Positions 39,156 through 43,783 of a DNA stretch of 43,783 nt are shown here, piece by piece (position 1 is the first letter of the stretch; each line of letters begins with the position of its first letter). Origin of the DNA: Actinomycetota bacterium (GTDB taxonomy: Bacteria > Actinomycetota > Acidimicrobiia > Acidimicrobiales > Ilumatobacteraceae). The DNA lies in assembly GCA_027729785.1 (NCBI GenBank), contig JAQCDY010000004.1:1-43783 (forward strand). Direction: 5' to 3'. The notes beneath the pieces are model-generated. The model did no database searches, was not told the origin of the DNA, and saw only the letters and a list, made by a program, of their open reading frames with translations. A program made the position numbers and the translations under genes.

Positions 39156-41039
39156 TCATTTCGCGATCGCAAGTCGCGACATCCAGTGTTTCCAAATAAT
39201 CACCATTGCTGCGGTGTCTAGTTCACAATATTGCAACAGCATTTTCTTGACCGCGTCGCGATGTTTGGCATCATTGCGACTCAAGCCATACATCATCTCT
39301 TGATAAGTGCGCATCGCACCAATGCCGTCGCGCACCGCTTCAACCGCAATTTCTTTGGCGTCTTCGTCGGCGATGTTGTTGCGCTCGGCTTCTAAAATCA
39401 TGCCAGTTAAGGCGCTATACGGGTCAAGTGCGCCGTCAAGGCTCTCGCGAAAATATTTTGCAAACCATGGGTCACGCCAAAGTTCTTCATTGTTGCCCCA
39501 AATCGCGGGCAACACATATTTAATGCTCATGCTGCCACCCATATCGGGGTGGTAGTAATGCTCGCCACAAAGTTCAAGCAGGTCTTGCACACGCCCCCCA
39601 TCTTTGCGGTCAGGCACGATCTTGTCGATCCACGCGGCAATTTTTTTGTCAGCGTGGTTATATCTAGTCATCTGACGACGAATATCGTGCAGCGTCGTCT
39701 GTTCGAAATTGCTCCATACAAAAATCGTGCCAATATCACCCACGGCATTGCGTAACGCGCTAGCGAAGTGAAAACTCGGAAATGCGTCATCGACGTTTAT
39801 CCATTCGGTGTGTGACAACTCTTTGTCGCCAGGCTTCAAAATCGTGTGACAGCTAAATTGAAATGCAATCTGTTCATACGGCTGCATGCCTTTGTGATAC
39901 GGCACCGCCAATCGCGATGTTTCAAAGTCAACAAAGTGCAACGGATACTCGCAAGCGTCAAGTTCATCTTTTAGCAATGGGTTGATCCACTCGGTGCCAG
40001 TTTTCGTGCACTCCAGTTGTCGAATCTGTCGCTTACCAGTTGATTTGTTCTGGTCGATAATTTTTGGCGGTATCTCAACAAGTTTCGAGATGCCGTTCTT
40101 CATCAGCCAATTCAGACCTTCTTTGCTGTTGCCCGCAACGTCAGCCAACAAGCCAATCTTGAACAGGTCGACTACATGAGGGTCGCCAGCGGCGAGTTTG
40201 CCCCAACATTCGGCAAAACCATTTTTCAGACTATTTATATTGCGATATTCACAATCACGACATTTGCTACTCAGCGGTGGCTCAATTCTGATAGTCGGGT
40301 CAGCGGCAATCTTCAACAGCGAGTTGCTCTGCGATCGCACTGTCGCGATCAACTCATCAACTTCGGCGCGCACATTTAGAAAACCCAAAAAATGCTGACT
40401 ACGCAACGCCGCAATGTCGCCGTGATAAATAGCCCGTGGCCCAGTGCTGCCAGGGTCTTTGTCGATGATCAATTCGACTTTGTTGAAGATCGCTTCTTCG
40501 TGGCAAGTTTTTGCTTTGTCCACGAGACATAACTCGGGCATAATTTTCATTTCTGGATATGCCAGTTCAAGCGCATTTGCCTGATATGTGATATCCAACA
40601 AATAGTCACGCCAGTCACTGAGAATGCCACCTTGTTTGCCGCGAAACGGTGTCGGATCATTTATCGAATCAAAACTCGCCGCCTTCACCTCAATCAGTCG
40701 CAGCAAATCACCTTTGCGCTGCAAAATGTCAATTCGCACCAACATGTCGTTGACGACAAGTGTCGGCTCAAACCACACGCCATCGCCAGGCACCGACATC
40801 AGTCGCGCTGTCGCCTGCTCCGGTGTTTCACCTACCTGCGGCACGACCCAAACACCATTATCAAATAGCGCTCGCGCCAGTGCTTCGACCATAAACCCGC
40901 CATCGGCAAAAAACTCAAGAAATGAATTCGCATTGTTTAGCGACGGGTAACCAGATTTAAAATATTTGAGTTTGACCGGGCAGTCACACCCCAGCAAAAA
41001 ATTTGACTTCGACAGCAATTTCGCGCGATCGGTCACCAA
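39156..41039 (-). CDS. DUF2779-like bifunctional nuclease: PD-(D/E)XK Fe-S domain plus DEDD exonuclease-like domain
   Basis: LLGCDCPVKLKYF and CRDCEYRN...C cysteines, VRIDILQRKGDLLRLIEVKAAS, HFVDFETSRLAVPYHKGMQPYEQIAFQFSCH. Confidence 0.78.
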   Translation of the reverse strand: MVTDRAKLLSKSNFLLGCDCPVKLKYFKSGYPSLNNANSFLEFFADGGFMVEALARALFDNGVWVVPQVGETPEQATARLMSVPGDGVWFEPTLVVNDMLVRIDILQRKGDLLRLIEVKAASFDSINDPTPFRGKQGGILSDWRDYLLDITYQANALELAYPEMKIMPELCLVDKAKTCHEEAIFNKVELIIDKDPGSTGPRAIYHGDIAALRSQHFLGFLNVRAEVDELIATVRSQSNSLLKIAADPTIRIEPPLSSKCRDCEYRNINSLKNGFAECWGKLAAGDPHVVDLFKIGLLADVAGNSKEGLNWLMKNGISKLVEIPPKIIDQNKSTGKRQIRQLECTKTGTEWINPLLKDELDACEYPLHFVDFETSRLAVPYHKGMQPYEQIAFQFSCHTILKPGDKELSHTEWINVDDAFPSFHFASALRNAVGDIGTIFVWSNFEQTTLHDIRRQMTRYNHADKKIAAWIDKIVPDRKDGGRVQDLLELCGEHYYHPDMGGSMSIKYVLPAIWGNNEELWRDPWFAKYFRESLDGALDPYSALTGMILEAERNNIADEDAKEIAVEAVRDGIGAMRTYQEMMYGLSRNDAKHRDAVKKMLLQYCELDTAAMVIIWKHWMSRLAIAK

Positions 41040-41074
41040 AACAACTTACAACTCATCCGTCGCAAAGTTTGCGA

Positions 41075-43375
41075 TTATTGCGTAGCTGAAGCCACGCGGT
41101 CGTCGCCCTTTGGGTCGCGCCACGAACGACCCGCCGGCACCACAATCACGCGTTGCAACGCCGAATCGGTGAATGTAAACGGCGACTCAACGCCTCGAAT
41201 CACCGATGACCCGCGCAGATAACCAACTGTCATACCAAATACACCGAAGAACACCGGCACGGTTGCAGGTATCGCACCCGAACCAACAGGCAAATCGTCG
41301 TAATACAAATTGACTTCACCCTTGAACCGACCAGTTGATTTAAATTCAACACGCAGCGTGTGCGCACCAACTGGCAGATCAACTTCTGCTGATACAGAAA
41401 AATAATAGAGATCTAAAAAGTTGTGCACATAATGCAGTCGTTTATCTTTGATATACACGGCGTATCCGCCGGCACCACTTCCCTGGGCAATAATCGCACC
41501 TTCGATACCTGTCGCAGGCACCGTCACCTCGGCAAAAATCTCAAACGAGCGATTGCGCAGGTTTGGCGCAACCAGAGGCGGTATCGCACCAATGCCTGGT
41601 CGATATTCGTAGCGCTCTTGTCGATATCGCTTGTCGCCAAACTTTCCTGGTTGATTGTTTAGAGGCAGAATTTGTTGCTTGTCTGCAAGGTCCCACCACA
41701 GCGCGATCATCTCTTGCAGTTTTTCAGGATGCTCACGCGCCAAGTCATTAGTCTCCGCGATGTCTTTTTCGACGTGGTACAGCTCCCACTGTTCGACATC
41801 AAAACTTATATTTGGGTCCGATCCGTCGTAAGTTGGCTCGCCTGGCAAACCTGGCAACTGATGAAATACAACTGCTTTCCACCCGTCGTGATACATCGCA
41901 CGCGAACCAAGCATCTCGTAACACTGCGTCACATGCTTGCTCGACGCTTTGGCATCGCTCAGTGTGTGCGCAAAACTCACACCTTCGATCGGTTGCTGTT
42001 CGACGCCAGCAATATGTGTCGGCGGTTCAATGCCTATCAGTTCGAGCAATGTCGGCATCACATCCACAGAATGCAAATATTGCGTTCGCACTTCGCCTTT
42101 CGCGGCAAGTTTCTTCGGCCAGTGCACGATCAACGGGTCGGTCACACCACCTTCGTGTGTTTCACGCTTCCATCGCTTAAACGGTGTGTTACCTGCCCAC
42201 GCCCAACCCCACGGATAGTGATTGTGCGCATCGGGTGTGCCGAGCAGATCAATTCGCTTGATGTTTTCTTCAAGATTTTCAGGAATGAAATTGAAATAAA
42301 ACATTTCGTTGAACGAACCTTTTGGTCCACCTTCAGAACTTGCACCGTTATCGCTCATTACGAGCACAATTGTGTCGTCGAGCTCACCCATCGACTCGAT
42401 GTGTTTGATCACTCTGCCAACTTGAGCATCAGTGTGAGTCAGAAAGCCTGCATAAACTTCCATCATTCGCGCGTAAAGTTTTTTCTCGTCGGCGCTCAAA
42501 CTCGCCCACTCTGGCACCCAATGCGGACGCTCACTCAAAACTGTGTCGCTCGGCAATAAGCCAGACTTTTTCTGTCGCGCAAAAACCTCTTCGCGCCAAG
42601 CATCCCAACCTTTATCAAACTTGCCGCGGTATGTGTCAATGAAATTTTTCGGCGCTTGGTGCGGTGCGTGACATGCACCAGGTGCAAACCACATAAAAAA
42701 TGGCTTCTCAGGGTGAGCCGCACGCAAGTCGTTTATAAATAGTTCGGCTTTGTCAGCCATGTCTTCAGTGATGTGATAACCCTGTTCTGGTGTACGCGGC
42801 GGGTCAACTTGATGATTGTCGTAAACCAAATCTGGGTGATATTGATCGGTCTCGCCGCCAAGAAATCCGTAGAAGCGCTCGAAGCCACGACCTAGTGGCC
42901 ATCGCTCTCGCGTCGATCCCATTTGGTTTTCGCCTTGTGGCGAGAGATGCCACTTGCCAAGTAGATACGTCGCATAACCGTTGCGCACCAAAATTTCAGA
43001 AATCATTCCGGCACTCGCCGGCATGATCGAGTTGTATCCCGGAAACCCAGAAACAATGTCGGCGACACGGCCCATGCCCACGCTGTGCGGGTTACGGCCA
43101 GTTAGAAGCGCGGCGCGCGTCGGCGAACACAATGCAGTCGTGTGATAGTTGCTGTAGCGCAAACCATTGCCAGCGAGTTTGTCGAAAGTTGGCGTCGCAA
43201 TGTCAGAGCCGTAACAGCCAAACTGTGCGTAGCCGACATCGTCGAGCAACACGACGAGAACATTCGGCGAGCCTTCGGGCGGGGTCGTTAATGGCGGCCA
43301 CCAAGGCGTTGAGTCGTCAAAAGTGCGACCAATCTTGCCTTTGAACTCGTTTTGCACGCGAACCCCCAACACCAA
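41075..43375 (-). CDS. Type I sulfatase (arylsulfatase)
   Basis: NVLVVLLDDVGYAQFGCYGSDIATPTFDKLAGNGLRYSNYHTTALCSPTRAALLTGRNPHSVGMG; CSPTR formylglycine motif. Confidence 0.95.
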   Translation of the reverse strand: MVLGVRVQNEFKGKIGRTFDDSTPWWPPLTTPPEGSPNVLVVLLDDVGYAQFGCYGSDIATPTFDKLAGNGLRYSNYHTTALCSPTRAALLTGRNPHSVGMGRVADIVSGFPGYNSIMPASAGMISEILVRNGYATYLLGKWHLSPQGENQMGSTRERWPLGRGFERFYGFLGGETDQYHPDLVYDNHQVDPPRTPEQGYHITEDMADKAELFINDLRAAHPEKPFFMWFAPGACHAPHQAPKNFIDTYRGKFDKGWDAWREEVFARQKKSGLLPSDTVLSERPHWVPEWASLSADEKKLYARMMEVYAGFLTHTDAQVGRVIKHIESMGELDDTIVLVMSDNGASSEGGPKGSFNEMFYFNFIPENLEENIKRIDLLGTPDAHNHYPWGWAWAGNTPFKRWKRETHEGGVTDPLIVHWPKKLAAKGEVRTQYLHSVDVMPTLLELIGIEPPTHIAGVEQQPIEGVSFAHTLSDAKASSKHVTQCYEMLGSRAMYHDGWKAVVFHQLPGLPGEPTYDGSDPNISFDVEQWELYHVEKDIAETNDLAREHPEKLQEMIALWWDLADKQQILPLNNQPGKFGDKRYRQERYEYRPGIGAIPPLVAPNLRNRSFEIFAEVTVPATGIEGAIIAQGSGAGGYAVYIKDKRLHYVHNFLDLYYFSVSAEVDLPVGAHTLRVEFKSTGRFKGEVNLYYDDLPVGSGAIPATVPVFFGVFGMTVGYLRGSSVIRGVESPFTFTDSALQRVIVVPAGRSWRDPKGDDRVASATQ

Positions 43376-43461
43376 AAATTAGCCCCTAAGCGACGGCTGA
43401 TTCGCATTGACGTGATTTTGAAACAAGCAGTACGTGTGGGCAGTTATCATTAGCAATACCA

Positions 43462-43537
43462 GCGCTCGTAGCTCAACGGATAGAGCATTTGACTTCGGAT
43501 CAAAGGGTTGGGGGTTCAAGTCCCTCCGAGCGCGCCA
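43462..43537 (+). tRNA. tRNA-Arg (anticodon UCG), CCA encoded
   Basis: GCGCTCGTAGCTCAACGGATAGAGCATTTGACTTCGGATCAAAGGGTTGGGGGTTCAAGTCCCTCCGAGCGCGCCA; anticodon loop CTTCGGA; acceptor GCGCTCG/CGAGCGC. Confidence 0.96.
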
Positions 43538-43567
43538 AAAAACATGGAATTACCCCAAGCCAATGTT

Positions 43568-43783
43568 CTAAGGGGACGAAAATTTCGTACCAGTCAAATT
43601 TGCGCCATCAAGTAATGCATTTGCCAAGATTGCGCCACTTAAGTTTGCTCCAGAAAGGTTTGCTCCACGCAAGTTTGCCATAGACAAATTTGCACCAGAT
43701 AGGTTTGCGTTAGTGAGGTTTGCGATGCGCATGTCTGCACTCAACAAATTTGCACCAGACAGGTTTGCCCCAGAAAAAATGGT
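43568..43783 (-). CDS. Pentapeptide-repeat protein, C-terminal part only (runs off the window)
   Basis: Reverse strand reads ...[68 protein letters not shown](N/D)LxX repeats. Confidence 0.92.
   Translation of the reverse strand, partial: TIFSGANLSGANLLSADMRIANLTNANLSGANLSMANLRGANLSGANLSGAILANALLDGANLTGTKFSSP

Noticed and set aside
41672-42559. 295-aa plus-strand ORF
   Set aside because: Antisense shadow of the sulfatase gene; His/Arg/Cys-rich composition with no recognisable domain.
43407-43450. Sigma70-like promoter for tRNA-Arg (TTGACG ... TATCAT)
   Set aside because: The best boxes have poor spacing (about 32 nt, or 21 nt using TTGAAA), so it is not supportable by eye.

Overview
This 43.8 kb window is a gene-dense chromosomal segment from what looks like a streamlined actinobacterium. 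The hints are a WhiB protein, a PafB/PafC-like WYL pair, an F420-type LLM oxidoreductase, Thr-rich secreted proteins and a bL37-like micro-protein; Acidimicrobiia is my guess. Most genes are housekeeping or general metabolism: PIN-PhoH, pgi, argG, class I fumarase, acyl-CoA dehydrogenase, CitE-like lyase, molybdopterin oxidoreductase, sulfatase, amidase and L,D-transpeptidase. I saw no CRISPR array, prophage or transposase. The strongest hidden signal is at 22391-22918. Two ORFs that the track lists separately are one reading frame interrupted by a single UGA at 22670-22672. The UGA sits in a U-G-S-C motif and is followed by a perfect 8-bp hairpin at bacterial-SECIS distance, so this is very probably a UGSC-family selenoprotein. 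It is translationally coupled (ATGA overlap) to an upstream 481-aa thioredoxin-like/'DGLPVVPPT' protein and an alpha/beta hydrolase. Other items missed by the ORF track are a 28-aa bL37-type ribosomal protein gene (16830-16916, -), a partial pentapeptide-repeat protein at the right edge, tRNA-Leu(UAA) and tRNA-Arg(UCG), and a probable ATT-initiated lipoprotein. The window also shows extreme junction compaction (stop-stop overlaps and a divergent pair sharing CATG) and a convergent YqaJ/DUF2779 nuclease pair.
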